From: Pseudomonas sp. C2B4 | Lineage (GTDB): Bacteria > Pseudomonadota > Gammaproteobacteria > Pseudomonadales > Pseudomonadaceae | Assembly (NCBI RefSeq): GCF_013359695.1 | Contig: NZ_JABFMU010000003.1 | Location: forward strand, 29,553 to 93,552 | Direction of reading: 5' to 3' | DNA: 64,000 bases | Shown here: in pieces, positions 10,678-20,450 of the stretch | Position numbering within the stretch: position 1 is the stretch's first letter | How the letters are laid out: every line of letters starts with the position of its first letter | Notes under the pieces: model-generated | What the model saw: the letters and a program-made list of their open reading frames with translations, nothing else | The model's database searches: none | What the model was told of the DNA's origin: nothing | Position numbers and translations under genes: made by a program

Positions 10678-11493
10678 TTACATCTGTGCAATTCTTCGCC
10701 GCTGAAACCTCTTGCTCAATACCGCCTTATAATATTTCCCCAAATACTCTTCCAACTCATCCTTCAGCGCCATATAACGAAGCGGATTAAATGTAATATA
10801 AGAGCTCCCACGAAAAATATCTCGACCAGATGTTTTCCAGTCGAAGAAAACAACCCCTGTTTCGCTGCTACCACCAACACTGTCAATAGACGCGAGCGAA
10901 GTGAGAATCATACCATTCGCCAGTTGGTCACATGGCATGATCGCCAGCCTTACCCCATTACTATTAGTCACTACGTGACTAAACAAATTTATCGCTTCAG
11001 GTTCCTTCTTCAGAGCGTCCAATGTCGAGTCTGCTATCGCACTAAGTACCGATGCACCCGGAATCGCCGCCTTTGCCGCATCGACTCCGGCTTTAACAAT
11101 ATCGGTAACGATGTTCTCCATCGTCAGCTGACGAGAACTCTTCTGATACGCAGTGTACCCGGCATCGGCAACGAAACAGCCCGCCTCATCCAGGCACAGC
11201 AGGAAGGCCAGGTACCAGGCTTGAGGATCATTACCTGGCACTTCATAACTTGCCTCCAGCTTCGCAAACTTGATCAGGTTTTCTATGATCGCCATATTTT
11301 CAAGGGAAATATTGTCGCCATAGCCCACAAGCGTATCGGCCAACACTACCGCATCCAATTCTTTGGTGGGACTTGTAGAATCCTTGGCTGCGAATCCTCT
11401 TGCGCGAAAAGCAGCAGATTGCATCGACTGGCGCTTATCGATCCTTGCCCTAACCAAAGCAATACTTTCATCAACACTGACAAGACTTTCCAT
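10678..11493 (-). CDS. Uncharacterised protein, paralogue family member 1
   Basis: The 271-residue protein is not recognised as a named family. It shares a pattern with three other products in this window (11766, 59546, 60406). A WY pair lies at 93-94, then LTMENIVTDI at 123-132, a glycine-rich middle, FFDW at 216-219, and TFNPLRYMALKDELEEYLG near 234-252. The C-terminus is basic (KRFQRRR). No signal peptide or membrane helix is seen. Base composition is lower in GC than in the flanking core genes, which suggests acquisition. It is divergent from 11766 across a 272-base AT-rich spacer. Function unknown. Confidence 0.72.
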   Translation of the reverse strand: MESLVSVDESIALVRARIDKRQSMQSAAFRARGFAAKDSTSPTKELDAVVLADTLVGYGDNISLENMAIIENLIKFAKLEASYEVPGNDPQAWYLAFLLCLDEAGCFVADAGYTAYQKSSRQLTMENIVTDIVKAGVDAAKAAIPGASVLSAIADSTLDALKKEPEAINLFSHVVTNSNGVRLAIMPCDQLANGMILTSLASIDSVGGSSETGVVFFDWKTSGRDIFRGSSYITFNPLRYMALKDELEEYLGKYYKAVLSKRFQRRRIAQM

Positions 11494-11765
11494 TACTTCA
11501 ATACTCCATAATTCCTTTTAATTTCATCTACACCCTCCCGGGCTCAAAAAAACTTATCGCACAGCCCCACCAATAACAACCAATTTTGAATTCAATATAT
11601 GTGAAAGCCACCCTGCAGAATTCAAGGCAGCTCTAAAAAAACAAACTTCAATTTCAAGACACTAAATACTCAACACAAATGCTTGCCACCGACGAGAACC
11701 CAAGCCAAATATTAACTTACCCACACTTTTGAAACACCTAAGAACCATTTTTAACAGGGATAGTT
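11494..11765. promoter_or_regulatory. AT-rich divergent intergenic spacer
   Basis: This spacer between two divergent members of the same unknown family is markedly AT-rich compared with the neighbouring core DNA. It should hold promoters for both genes. A ribosome binding site (CAGGGATAG) precedes the + strand gene. No clear operator palindrome was found by eye. Confidence 0.4.
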
Positions 11766-12428
11766 ATGACTAATGAAACCGCCTCCGGCATTGTGACAGG
11801 CCATAACCTTTTATCGTGTATCGGTGAACTGGCTGTGGCTGACTTCGATAACTTGTCGGACTGCACACGTATCGCAACCAGGTCAGCCGACCTCTCTCAT
11901 GATCGATTTTCCAATTCAAACCACTGGCTGGAAGAATATGTGCGCACGTTAATGTTCTTGGGTTGGTCGCTTCATGAAGACGTCATCACAACACGCAGTC
12001 GCTCAGACATTACAGGGAGCATCGCCGATTACCTTGTTCAGCGTGCGCAGACCATGAAGGACCCGAGACAAGGGAACGCCATGATCGACACGCTGGATGC
12101 CTTGAAACCTGATAAGCCTGCTGTGTTTTCACTGGACGAAGAAAGCCTCAAAGGGCGTCGTTTCCAGGTGGTGCCTTCCCGCTGCGACGCAAGCGGAAAT
12201 CTTCACATGGCCGTTTTTAATCTTGAGCTGGTTGCCGAGACAGACAGGAACAGCTTTTTGTTTTGGCCGTGGGAGAAACGATCAGCAACACTTATTCAGC
12301 AGAGTGCCTTCCTCAAATTAAACAGAGGCATTCTCGACACAAAAAGGGAGCTTATGGCGAACAAGCTCCTTGCTCAGGTCATGAAGCGATTTGTCTTGAG
12401 GAAAATCGCTTCTGGAAGACCCTGTTAA
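11766..12428 (+). CDS. Uncharacterised protein, paralogue family member 2
   Basis: The 220-residue product shows the same layout as the genes at 10678, 59546 and 60406. It has WLEEYVRTLMFLGW at 54-67, a variable helical middle, GNLHMAVFNLELVAE at 144-158, FLFWPWEKRSATLI at 164-177 and FLKLNRGILDTKRELMANKL at 182-201. The aromatic FWPW followed by T then the FLKLN segment aligns with FFDWK...TFNPLRY in member 1 and LWWKST...YLNTKVY in member 3. No signal peptide or membrane segment is visible. Its stop overlaps the convergent cobJ stop by four bases. Function unknown. Confidence 0.72.
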   Translation: MTNETASGIVTGHNLLSCIGELAVADFDNLSDCTRIATRSADLSHDRFSNSNHWLEEYVRTLMFLGWSLHEDVITTRSRSDITGSIADYLVQRAQTMKDPRQGNAMIDTLDALKPDKPAVFSLDEESLKGRRFQVVPSRCDASGNLHMAVFNLELVAETDRNSFLFWPWEKRSATLIQQSAFLKLNRGILDTKRELMANKLLAQVMKRFVLRKIASGRPC

Positions 12429-14140
12429 CCAAGCGGCTTCAGGTCGGGATGCTCGCCGTACCAGCGAGGCGTGTAGACCCAGTTGCCTCCTTCTAAACGC
12501 GGAAATACACAAGTAGTGGAGGAGCCAACGATCACCATGGTGCGCATGTCGACTTGATCCGGAGTCAATTGACCGAGCGTGGTTACACGCAAGGTCTGCC
12601 CCGGACGACCAATGTCCCGTCCCAGCACGACCGGTGTCTGAGGCTCACGATGACGGGCAACGATTTCAAGCGCCTGCCCAAGTTGCCAGGGACGTGAACG
12701 CGAGATCGGGTTGTAGAACGCCAGGGCCAGGTCAGCTTGAGCCGCCAGATCCAATCGTTTCTCGATGATCGACCAGGGCTTGAGGTTGTCCGACAGCGAT
12801 AACACGCAGAAGTCATGACCCAAGGGTGCGCCGGCCTGAGCTGCCGTAGCCAGTGACGCAGAGACGCCGGGCAAGATCTCCAGATCGACGCTGTGCCACG
12901 CTGCATCGGTGGACTCATGTAGCGCTTCGAGCACAGCGGCGGCCATCGCAAACACGCCCGGGTCGCCAGACGACACAACCACCACCGACCGTCCTTGTGC
13001 CGCCAGTTCGAAGGCGTGACGGGCACGCTGCATTTCTTCGCGGTTGTCGGTGCAATGCAGTACCTGATCGTCACGGAACGGTCCCGCCATCCGCACGTAA
13101 GTTTCATAACCCAGCACATCATTGGCCCGAGCCAGTTCGGCCTTGACCGCCGGCACCATTAGCTCGGCGGCACCCGGCCCCAGGCCAATGACTGCCAAAC
13201 GCCCACGTGGACGGCCGATCTGCAATAGATCCAGCGGCTGCTCCGCGACCGCAATTGCAATGCTGTTGTCCCCCAGCATGCAAACGGGTTGCCCGATTGC
13301 CTGCCGGGCCAGCTCATCGACACCCGCACCGGCCTGCGCAAATCGCAATGGCACGCCCAACTCAAGCGCCGCTTCACGCAGCACCGGATTGGCCATTTCG
13401 GTATCGACCGCCAACAGACAAGCCACCGATTGCACAGCGATTTTTGCCTGATGCAAGGCCTCGCGAACCACGTTCGGCAAATCTGCGACGCCGGCGCTGA
13501 CGGCCACCAGAACATTGCGCGGATAGATCAGCAATTCGTTGGCCGCCGGGATACGTTCAGCATGGCTGACATGTACCGCCAGGCGCGCCTGAGCATCTTG
13601 AGGCAACTGCGCCTGCGCCAGCCATGGCGCCGAGCCCTCGATGCGTACCGTTTCCCCGGCCAGCAGGTCGGAGACAAATCGCTTGCCCAGTTCCAAATCA
13701 CCGAGGGCATAACCGCTGGGCGGATTGAGCAGGCAAGTGCCAAAACGCAGCTCACCACTGGTGGTGATGGCCGGCGCAACAGCGAGATGTGCACCGATTT
13801 CCCGCGCCATCACGTTCACACCGCCAAGACCACCGAGCAACGGCACCACCGCGCTACCGTCTTCAGCCACGACCAGCACCGGTGGCTCGGCGCCCTTTTC
13901 CAGCAGTAGCGGTGCCAGAGTGCGGATGACGATCCCCGCCGCACACAGGGCGATGATCGGCGTGTCCTGCTGATAAAGCTCACGCAGGGTCGTACCGAAC
14001 TCGTGATAGGCACGGTCCGCGCCATCGACCCGCCCAGCCAGCCCATGGATCAAGGCTCCAGGGTAGAGCTTTTGAATGTCGCGTGCGGTGGCGAGGCTGC
14101 CATTGCCAAGAATGACAATCGCCGGGAATGGATGAGTCAT
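12425..14140 (-). CDS. cobJ: CbiG/CobE-type domain fused to precorrin-3B C17-methyltransferase
   Basis: The 571-residue protein joins two functions. The N-terminal half (about 1-310) resembles CbiG/CobE, with FPAIVILGNGSLATA at the start and LCAAGIVIRTLAP inside. The C-terminal half (about 315-571) is a tetrapyrrole methylase of CobJ type with VIGLGPG, SSGDPGVFAMA and LPGVSA. CobJ methylates C17 and contracts the corrin ring. The start at 14140 shares one base with the cobI stop (TGATG), which implies translational coupling. Fused CbiG-CobJ proteins are known in Pseudomonas. Last gene of the leftward cobGHIJ run. Confidence 0.93.
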   Translation of the reverse strand: MTHPFPAIVILGNGSLATARDIQKLYPGALIHGLAGRVDGADRAYHEFGTTLRELYQQDTPIIALCAAGIVIRTLAPLLLEKGAEPPVLVVAEDGSAVVPLLGGLGGVNVMAREIGAHLAVAPAITTSGELRFGTCLLNPPSGYALGDLELGKRFVSDLLAGETVRIEGSAPWLAQAQLPQDAQARLAVHVSHAERIPAANELLIYPRNVLVAVSAGVADLPNVVREALHQAKIAVQSVACLLAVDTEMANPVLREAALELGVPLRFAQAGAGVDELARQAIGQPVCMLGDNSIAIAVAEQPLDLLQIGRPRGRLAVIGLGPGAAELMVPAVKAELARANDVLGYETYVRMAGPFRDDQVLHCTDNREEMQRARHAFELAAQGRSVVVVSSGDPGVFAMAAAVLEALHESTDAAWHSVDLEILPGVSASLATAAQAGAPLGHDFCVLSLSDNLKPWSIIEKRLDLAAQADLALAFYNPISRSRPWQLGQALEIVARHREPQTPVVLGRDIGRPGQTLRVTTLGQLTPDQVDMRTMVIVGSSTTCVFPRLEGGNWVYTPRWYGEHPDLKPLG

Positions 14141-14874
14141 CAGCCTTGCCACCTTTCACCGGGAACGATGATCAGCGAGAAGTATGGCGAGGACATCGGT
14201 TCGACCTGGTCCAGCGGCACGATTTTCTGGTTGGCCATGGTCGCGCGTTCGACGTAAAGCGCCCGCTCAGCCAACCCGAGTTCCTCCAGTACCTGGCGAA
14301 CCTTGGGAAAGTTGCGTCCCAGTTTCATGATCACCGCGGCATCGGCATCGGCCAGGCGACGCTTGAGCTCGTCATGGGGCAGCACGCCGGACAACACCGA
14401 CAGGCTCTGATTGCGATACACCAGCGGCGCACCGAGCACCGAAGCGCCACCCAGCATGGAGCAGACACCCGGCACGACTTCGGCCTGATAACGCTCGGCG
14501 AGCCGGTCGTGCAGGTACATGTAGGAGCCGTAGAAGAACGGATCGCCCTCGCAGATCACCGCCACATCACGACCCGCATCCAGATGCACGGCCAGTTGTT
14601 CGCCGGCGGCATCGTAGAAATCGCTGATCACTTGTTCATAGGACAGCGGCGCCGGCAGAGCCTCGGTGGTCACCGGGTAAACCAGCGGCAGCAACGTCTG
14701 CGCGTCTTGCAGATGCGCCTCGATGATGCCGAACGCATTGCCCTTTTTCCCCTTGGCGACGAAATACGCCACCACCGGCGATTCACGCAGCAGGCGCAAG
14801 GCTTTGACGGTAATCAGTTCCGGGTCACCGGGGCCGACGCCCAGGCCGATCAAGCGTCCAGGTTGCTGCATCAT
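14140..14874 (-). CDS. cobI: Precorrin-2 C20-methyltransferase
   Basis: The 244-residue SAM-dependent tetrapyrrole methylase adds a methyl group at C20 of precorrin-2, the second methylation of the corrin pathway. The N-terminal glycine loop reads [16 protein letters not shown]. The second binding motif [13 protein letters not shown] and the [10 protein letters not shown] segment fit CobI/CbiL. It overlaps cobH by four bases (14871-14874) and cobJ by one base, forming a tightly packed operon. Confidence 0.95.
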   Translation of the reverse strand: MMQQPGRLIGLGVGPGDPELITVKALRLLRESPVVAYFVAKGKKGNAFGIIEAHLQDAQTLLPLVYPVTTEALPAPLSYEQVISDFYDAAGEQLAVHLDAGRDVAVICEGDPFFYGSYMYLHDRLAERYQAEVVPGVCSMLGGASVLGAPLVYRNQSLSVLSGVLPHDELKRRLADADAAVIMKLGRNFPKVRQVLEELGLAERALYVERATMANQKIVPLDQVEPMSSPYFSLIIVPGERWQG

Positions 14875-15497
14875 TCGATCTCCGTGGCGAGGGCATTGAC
14901 AGCGGCGGCGGCCATGGCGCTACCGCCCAGGCGACCTTGCATGATGACGAAAGGCACGCCACGGCTGTCCGCCGCGAGCATCGCCTTGGATTCTGCTGCG
15001 CCGACGAAACCCACCGGGAAGCCGAGGATCAGCGCCGGTTTCGGGGCTCCGGCATCAAGCATTTCCAACAGATAGAACAGTGCGGTCGGGGCATTGCCGA
15101 TCACCACCACGCTGCCTTCCAGGTGCGGACGCCACAGTTCCAGGGCGGCGGCGGAGCGGGTGTTGCCCAACTCGCGCGCCAGCTCGGGAACGCTTTCATC
15201 GCGCAGGGTGCAGATCACCGGGTTGTTCGCTGGCAAACGTGCGCGGGTGATGCCTTCGGACACCATCCGCGCATCGCACAGAATCGGCGCACCGGCGGCC
15301 AGCGCATCGCGCCCGGCCTTGCCCGCGCCTTGGGAAAACTGCAAACCGTCGATAGCCTCGACCATGCCGCAGGCGTGAATCACCCGAACCGCGAGTTTTT
15401 CCAGATCGGCCGGAATTCGCGCGAGGTTGGCCTCGGCACGAATGATCGCGAAGGAGTTGCGATAGATCTCCTGACCGTCGCGGATGTAATCAAGCAT
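14871..15497 (-). CDS. cobH: Precorrin-8X methylmutase
   Basis: The 208-residue enzyme moves the C11 methyl group to C12, giving hydrogenobyrinic acid. The start [17 protein letters not shown] and the [10 protein letters not shown] segment with the catalytic histidine (about residue 43) are typical of CobH/CbiC. The frame is open upstream to 15683, but the ATG at 15497 gives the family N-terminus and overlaps the cobG end by eight bases, so the upstream part is not used. Confidence 0.94.
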   Translation of the reverse strand: MLDYIRDGQEIYRNSFAIIRAEANLARIPADLEKLAVRVIHACGMVEAIDGLQFSQGAGKAGRDALAAGAPILCDARMVSEGITRARLPANNPVICTLRDESVPELARELGNTRSAAALELWRPHLEGSVVVIGNAPTALFYLLEMLDAGAPKPALILGFPVGFVGAAESKAMLAADSRGVPFVIMQGRLGGSAMAAAAVNALATEIE

Positions 15498-16797
15498 CAA
15501 GGGGGCTCCGTGAGCGGGCATCGAGCAAGGCTGCGACCGCTTCAATAGTAAGGTGGCGTGCGTGCAGCGCGCCGAAACCGGGCTGCGCTGCATCGCGAAA
15601 ATAGAGATCGTAGTGTCCGGGGGCAACCGCCAGCAATGTGACGGGGGCGATGTGCGCGGCGGCACAGGAACGCGAGCAACCACTCAGGTGCACGTTCAGC
15701 ACCTGACCATGACGTTTTAATAGCGCGGCCATTTGCAGGGCATCGCCCTTGGTCTCGGCCAGGCTTTTGGAACAGCCGCTTGAACCGGTGCAGGCGATCA
15801 TACGGGTCAGAGACTGATCGGGATCGCAGAACAACCCCATTCGCTCCAGGCTTCGAATGACCTCGGCGGCGTCTTCGTTGCGAACGGTGGGCAACAACAG
15901 GCTTTGCCAAGGTGTGAAGCGCAAAGTCCCGTCGCCGAACCTGGCCGCCAGTTGCGCAGCACCCCTCAGCATCACAGGGTCAAGTCGTCCCAGAGGCGGC
16001 ACCGCCCCAACATACACAACACCGGCCTCGGCCTGGGGGTGAGCGCCAATGTGCAGGGGCCTTGAATCCAAAGTGCGTCGCCAATCGGTCATGGCCTGGA
16101 TGGATAGGCGCTCGGCCAATCGATTGAGCAGGATTTCCCTCGAATGCTCGGCCAACAAATGACGCATCCGCGTTTGCTCGGGACGCGCCACTTCAAGGAA
16201 CATATCAAGCACCGCGACCACCAGTGCATGACCATCGTTGAGTGCTACCGAGCCTGCGGATGTATCCGTGGGGCACCCGGCCAGACCGAACGCCCATCGT
16301 TTTTCACCATCCTGCTCAAAAGCCGAGAGCCACAGATCATGGGGATGCTCAAGCATTGCCAGGCTTTCACCGCCATCGAGTTGCACGGCGAACTTGGCAC
16401 TGAGGTCGTGAAAGCGCGCGTTCCCCTGGAGCGTGTCCAGGATCCGTTCGGCCAACGGGCGGGTGTCGAACAGCATTGTTCGATCGATGCCGGCTCCAGG
16501 GCTGAGCATCAGATTGCGCACATCGTCTCCGGCGGCGGTCGTCGGTCCCAATCCACTGGCCATGAGACTGTCGATCAAGGGCCCGTGTGTACTGCCAATG
16601 CCACGAATTTGCAGATTGGCGCGGTTGGTCGCCTCGATCACTCCACTGGCGAAACGCTCTGCGGCACTGGCCACAATGTCGGCCTGAACCGCAGTGATCG
16701 AACCGCCATTCAACTTGATCCGGCAAATACCGCCGTCCAGGGCCTGGACGATACGCAGCAACCCCGGGCAGGCCGAGGGACGTAAAGCGGAGGACAT
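15490..16797 (-). CDS. cobG: Precorrin-3B synthase (CobG)
   Basis: The 435-residue enzyme uses molecular oxygen to hydroxylate precorrin-3A at C20, the step that defines the aerobic cobalamin route. It resembles sulfite/nitrite reductases. Cysteines for the 4Fe-4S cluster appear in ACTGSSGCSKS and LSGCSRSCA near residues 330-380. The preferred start at 16797 begins MSSALRPSACPG and leads into the conserved GGICRIKLNGG. The open frame continues 30 codons upstream without family support. First gene of the leftward cobGHIJ operon, divergent from cobL. Confidence 0.92.
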   Translation of the reverse strand: MSSALRPSACPGLLRIVQALDGGICRIKLNGGSITAVQADIVASAAERFASGVIEATNRANLQIRGIGSTHGPLIDSLMASGLGPTTAAGDDVRNLMLSPGAGIDRTMLFDTRPLAERILDTLQGNARFHDLSAKFAVQLDGGESLAMLEHPHDLWLSAFEQDGEKRWAFGLAGCPTDTSAGSVALNDGHALVVAVLDMFLEVARPEQTRMRHLLAEHSREILLNRLAERLSIQAMTDWRRTLDSRPLHIGAHPQAEAGVVYVGAVPPLGRLDPVMLRGAAQLAARFGDGTLRFTPWQSLLLPTVRNEDAAEVIRSLERMGLFCDPDQSLTRMIACTGSSGCSKSLAETKGDALQMAALLKRHGQVLNVHLSGCSRSCAAAHIAPVTLLAVAPGHYDLYFRDAAQPGFGALHARHLTIEAVAALLDARSRSPLDA

Positions 16798-16928
16798 CGG
16801 GCGTTCGTTCAAGGGCGAGACCGGGAATGAGGGAAAGGCACTTCGCAAGCAAAGGCGCGGTATTATGCCTGCTTTGTTCGACGGCATGAAAAGCCTGCCC
16901 GTCGGAACAGCGCGTTTGAGGAATATAG
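16798..16928. promoter_or_regulatory. Divergent spacer between cobG and cobL
   Basis: This 131-base spacer must carry promoters for both cobalamin operons. The + strand gene has a GAGGAATATAG ribosome binding site. There is no room for, and no visible match to, a full cobalamin riboswitch (about 200 nucleotides with a B12 box), so control by B12 would have to act differently. Confidence 0.4.
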
Positions 16929-18140
16929 ATGTCGCCCTGGCTGACAGTAGTGGGAATCGGTGAAGACGGCTTCAAGGGCCTGGGCAAAAACGCCCGGCAC
17001 GCTCTGCTGAACGCTACCCGGATCATCGGCGCGCAACGGCAACTGGATTTATTGCCGGCCTGCATTCGTGGCGAGCGGCAGTTGTGGCCCAGCCCCTTTA
17101 CCCTTGAGCCGGTTCTGGCCAGGCGTGGCGACTCCGTCTGCGTCCTCGCCAGCGGTGATCCGATGTTCTTCGGGGTGGGCGCCAGCCTTGCCCGGCAACT
17201 GTCCAGCGATGAAATGCTGATTCTGCCTGCGCCCTCCTCCTGCTCGCTCGCCGCTGCCCGAATGGGTTGGCCGTTGCAGGATGTGGTCACACTTTCAGTG
17301 GTGGCTCGCCCCGTCGCCGCGCTCAGCGCCCAGTTGTTCAGCGGTGTGCGCTTGCTGGTCTTGAGCAACGACGGTCGCAGCCCCGCCGCCGTCGCCGCGC
17401 TGTTGCGTGAGCGTGGGTTCGGCCCGAGCCGCCTCACCGTACTGGAGCACCTGGGCGGCGTGGCCGAACGGCGTATCGACGGTATTGCCAGCGACTGGGC
17501 CGACCCCACCGTTGCCGACTTGAACTTGATCGCCATCGACTGCATCGCGGAACCGAACACACCACGCCTGTCGCGCCTCGCAGGTCTGCCGGACTCGGCG
17601 TTCAAGCATGACGGCCAACTAACCAAGCGTGACGTGCGCGCGATCACCCTCGCTCGCCTGGCCCCGGTGCCCGGCGAACTCTTGTGGGATGTCGGTGCTG
17701 GCAGCGGTTCGATCGGTATTGAATGGATGCGCGCCCACCCGAGTTGCCGGGCGCTGGCCATCGAGGCCGATGAGGGTCGACAACAGTTGATCGAGCACAA
17801 CCGCGATACCCTGGGCGTACCCGGCCTGCAGCTGATTCGTGGCCGTGCGCCGCAAGCCCTCGGAGGGCTCGAACGTCCGGATGCCATTTTCATCGGTGGC
17901 GGCGTCACTCGCGAAGGCATACTGGACACCTGCTGGACCGCCCTCAAACCTGGCGGCCGACTGATCGCCAACGCCGTCACGCTGCAAAGTGAAATGACCC
18001 TGATGGCCTGGCGCGAACGCCAGGGCGGCGAGCTGACGCGCATTCATATCGCCCAGGCCCAACCGCTGGGCGACTTCGACACCTGGCGCCAGGCCTTGCC
18101 GATTACCCTGCTGGATTTGACGAAACCTCTCGATGCGTGA
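16929..18140 (+). CDS. cobL: Precorrin-6Y C5,15-methyltransferase (decarboxylating)
   Basis: The 403-residue fusion of CbiE and CbiT methylates C5 and C15 and removes the C12 acetate carboxyl. The CbiE-like N-terminal half (1 to about 200) has [12 protein letters not shown] and [12 protein letters not shown]. The CbiT-like C-terminal half has the SAM loop [14 protein letters not shown]. Overlap of eight bases with cbiD shows operon structure. Confidence 0.95.
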   Translation: MSPWLTVVGIGEDGFKGLGKNARHALLNATRIIGAQRQLDLLPACIRGERQLWPSPFTLEPVLARRGDSVCVLASGDPMFFGVGASLARQLSSDEMLILPAPSSCSLAAARMGWPLQDVVTLSVVARPVAALSAQLFSGVRLLVLSNDGRSPAAVAALLRERGFGPSRLTVLEHLGGVAERRIDGIASDWADPTVADLNLIAIDCIAEPNTPRLSRLAGLPDSAFKHDGQLTKRDVRAITLARLAPVPGELLWDVGAGSGSIGIEWMRAHPSCRALAIEADEGRQQLIEHNRDTLGVPGLQLIRGRAPQALGGLERPDAIFIGGGVTREGILDTCWTALKPGGRLIANAVTLQSEMTLMAWRERQGGELTRIHIAQAQPLGDFDTWRQALPITLLDLTKPLDA

Positions 18141-19230
18141 CGAAACGGCCGAACAACCCGCGCCGCTGCGTAGCGGCCTCACCACGGGCAGTTGCGCCAC
18201 GGCAACCAGCCTCGCGGCGGCTCGCCTTCTGCTCGCCGGCGCGACCGCGGATGCAGTGGAAATCGTCTTGCCCAAGGGCAAACAGGTACAGATGCGCCTG
18301 GAGTTCTGTCGGCTGACCGACGACGGTGCCGAGGCCGGCACGATCAAGGATGCCGGCGATGATCCCGACGTGACCCACGGTGCCTTGCTCTACTCCCAGG
18401 TGCGACTGCGCGCAGAGCCGGGCGTCGGGTTCAATGCCGGACGCGGTGTCGGCACTGTCACCCGGCCAGGGCTGGTGCTGGGCGTCGGCGAACCGGCGAT
18501 CAACCCGGTGCCGCGCAAAATGATCACCGAACACCTGACCCGACTGGCCGAAAAACTCGGCTATCAGGGCGGCTTTGAGGTCACGGTCAACGTCGAAAAC
18601 GGCGAGGCCCTGGCGCTGAAAACCATGAACCCACGCCTGGGGATTCTCGGCGGCCTGTCGATCCTCGGTACCAGCGGCATCGTCAGGCCGTTTTCCTGCG
18701 CCGCGTACATTGCCTCGATCCATCAAGGCATCGACGTGGCGAAAACCAACGGCTACCTGCACATCGCCGCGTGCACCGGCAACGCCAGCGAAGACACCAT
18801 GCGCCGGGTCTACAACCTGCCGGAAATCGCCCTGATCGAGATGGGCGACTTCGTCGGTGCGGTGCTCAAACATCTGCGCAAGGTACCAGTGGACAAACTG
18901 AGTATTTGTGGCGGCTTCGGCAAGATCAGCAAACTGGCAGCCGGGCACATGGACCTGCACAGTCGCCATTCCAGCATCGACCTGCCGCAACTGGCCGATT
19001 GGGCCGCTGCGATTGGCGCCGATGCGACGCTGCAGCAAGGCATCCGCGAGGCCAATACCAGCCAGCAAGCCTTGGCCATGGCCAGCGCCGCCAATATCGC
19101 CCTGGGTGATGCGGTGTGCCGGCACGCCCTGGACTTTGCCCGCAGCGTGGTACCGGCACAGGTGCAAGTCGAGGTGTTTGCCATCGATCGCCAGGGTGGG
19201 ATTGTTGGCCATGCTGGAGTTTTTCAATGA
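18133..19230 (+). CDS. cbiD: Cobalt-precorrin-5B C1-methyltransferase-type protein CbiD
   Basis: The 365-residue protein is a clear CbiD, with the early [13 protein letters not shown] motif and the glycine-rich [12 protein letters not shown]. CbiD methylates C1 in the anaerobic pathway. In pseudomonads it is found with the oxygen-dependent cobG and without cobF nearby, so it probably does the same step on a cobalt-free intermediate, which is inference. It overlaps cobK by four bases (ATGA). Confidence 0.94.
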   Translation: MRDETAEQPAPLRSGLTTGSCATATSLAAARLLLAGATADAVEIVLPKGKQVQMRLEFCRLTDDGAEAGTIKDAGDDPDVTHGALLYSQVRLRAEPGVGFNAGRGVGTVTRPGLVLGVGEPAINPVPRKMITEHLTRLAEKLGYQGGFEVTVNVENGEALALKTMNPRLGILGGLSILGTSGIVRPFSCAAYIASIHQGIDVAKTNGYLHIAACTGNASEDTMRRVYNLPEIALIEMGDFVGAVLKHLRKVPVDKLSICGGFGKISKLAAGHMDLHSRHSSIDLPQLADWAAAIGADATLQQGIREANTSQQALAMASAANIALGDAVCRHALDFARSVVPAQVQVEVFAIDRQGGIVGHAGVFQ

Positions 19231-19955
19231 AACGCATCCTGTTACTGGGCGGTGTGACCGAAGCCCTGGCCATCGCCCGCACGCTCGGGCCGGAACATAT
19301 CTACAGCCTGGCCGGCATCGGCCGGGTGCCAACGGACCTGACCTGCCAGGTCCGCGTCGGCGGCTATGGCGGTGCCGAAGGCCTGGCGCAATTCATCCGC
19401 GAAGAAAGGATTGATCTGCTGCTGGATGCCACCCATCCCTACGCAGCAACCATCAGCCAGAACGCCGCACAGGCGTCGCGCTTGAGCGGTACTCCATGCT
19501 GGGCACTGCGACGTCCGGCGTGGCAGCCCCAGGCCGGGGACGACTGGCGTGAAGTCAGCGACTGGGCCGAACTGATCGAAGCCCTGAAACCCTTTCAGCG
19601 ACCGCTGTTCACCCTGGGCCGCGAGCCCTTGCAGCACCTGGACGAAATCCCTGCGCATCAGTTCTGGACCTTGCGCGCGCTGGACGTGTACCCGGGCAAC
19701 GAACGCTGCGAAGTGATCGGCGCACGCGGGCCGTTCCTGATCGACGATGAGCGCGAGCTGTTCGAACGTCGGCAGATCGACGTGCTGATCAGCAAGAACA
19801 GTGGCAGTACCGCGACCGAACCGAAACTGGAAGTAGCGCGCGAGCGTGGGGTGCCGGTGTTGGTGTTGAAGCGGCCGGTGTTGCCGGGGGTTGAGCGGGA
19901 GTTTGGGTCGGTCGGGCAGTTACTGGAAGCTTTGTTTATGTCAGACCATTCCTAA
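19227..19955 (+). CDS. cobK: Precorrin-6A reductase
   Basis: The 242-residue NADPH-dependent reductase converts precorrin-6A to precorrin-6B. The start [17 protein letters not shown] is family-typical, with [10 protein letters not shown] and the C-terminal [12 protein letters not shown] motif. A longer open frame begins at 19116 but would overlap cbiD widely, and the ATGA overlap at 19227 is the natural start. Last gene of the cobL-cbiD-cobK unit. Confidence 0.94.
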   Translation: MKRILLLGGVTEALAIARTLGPEHIYSLAGIGRVPTDLTCQVRVGGYGGAEGLAQFIREERIDLLLDATHPYAATISQNAAQASRLSGTPCWALRRPAWQPQAGDDWREVSDWAELIEALKPFQRPLFTLGREPLQHLDEIPAHQFWTLRALDVYPGNERCEVIGARGPFLIDDERELFERRQIDVLISKNSGSTATEPKLEVARERGVPVLVLKRPVLPGVEREFGSVGQLLEALFMSDHS

Positions 19956-20144
19956 GACCTGCAGAAGCAAATGAATTCGCTGACAACTTTCCAGGAAGAC
20001 GCTGGCTGTTTCTCTCAATAGCTTCAACTCTATATTCGTTTTCCTTTAATCCGATCAAGTACATAGACCCGCCATTGAAAGGGACGGTTAGATCCCCTGA
20101 AAGGCTTCTTGCCAACTTGTATCCCAAGGAATACGATTCCTGAC

Positions 20145-20447
20145 ATGATCGACTTCGAACGATCCCATGTGTTTGCCGACTGGCTCAACTCATTGAAAGA
20201 CACGATCGGCAAGGCTCGCATCATCGCCAGACTCCGGGCCGCCGAACATGGAAACTTTGGTGATTGCTTGTCCGTAGGGGCGACGGTTTATGAAATGCGC
20301 GTTCATCATGGTCCCGGCTACAGGGTGTACTTCACACGCCGAAGTGAAGTGGTGTATCTGCTGCTGGTAGGCGGTGACAAGTCGACTCAAAAACGCGATA
20401 TCAAACGCGCCATTCAAATGGCGCAGAACATCGGAAATGAGGAGTGA
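20145..20447 (+). CDS. RelE/ParE-superfamily toxin (addiction module killer type)
   Basis: The 100-residue protein fits the RelE/HigB-like killer family. It has FADWLNSLKD near the N-terminus, IIARLRAAEHGNFGD, and the beta-strand core YEMRVHHGPGYRVYF with LLVGGDKSTQKRDI at the end. Such toxins usually cleave mRNA on the ribosome. The start at 20145 is chosen over 20109 because MIDFERSHVF is closer to family N-termini. The antitoxin gene follows after three bases, with toxin first, as is usual in this subfamily. Confidence 0.87.
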   Translation: MIDFERSHVFADWLNSLKDTIGKARIIARLRAAEHGNFGDCLSVGATVYEMRVHHGPGYRVYFTRRSEVVYLLLVGGDKSTQKRDIKRAIQMAQNIGNEE

Positions 20448-20450
20448 ATC

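Noticed and set aside
16798..16928. Cobalamin riboswitch between cobG and cobL
   Set aside because: The spacer is too short for a full element and shows no B12 box by eye.
16367..18043. 558-codon open frame on the - strand over the cobG/cobL divergence
   Set aside because: It covers cobL antisense and the cobG start out of frame; the translation is Arg/Ser-rich and low in complexity.
19936..20127. 63-codon open frame on the - strand as a functional gene
   Set aside because: Only a TTG start, no clear ribosome binding site and overlap with cobK; kept as a possible remnant in findings.
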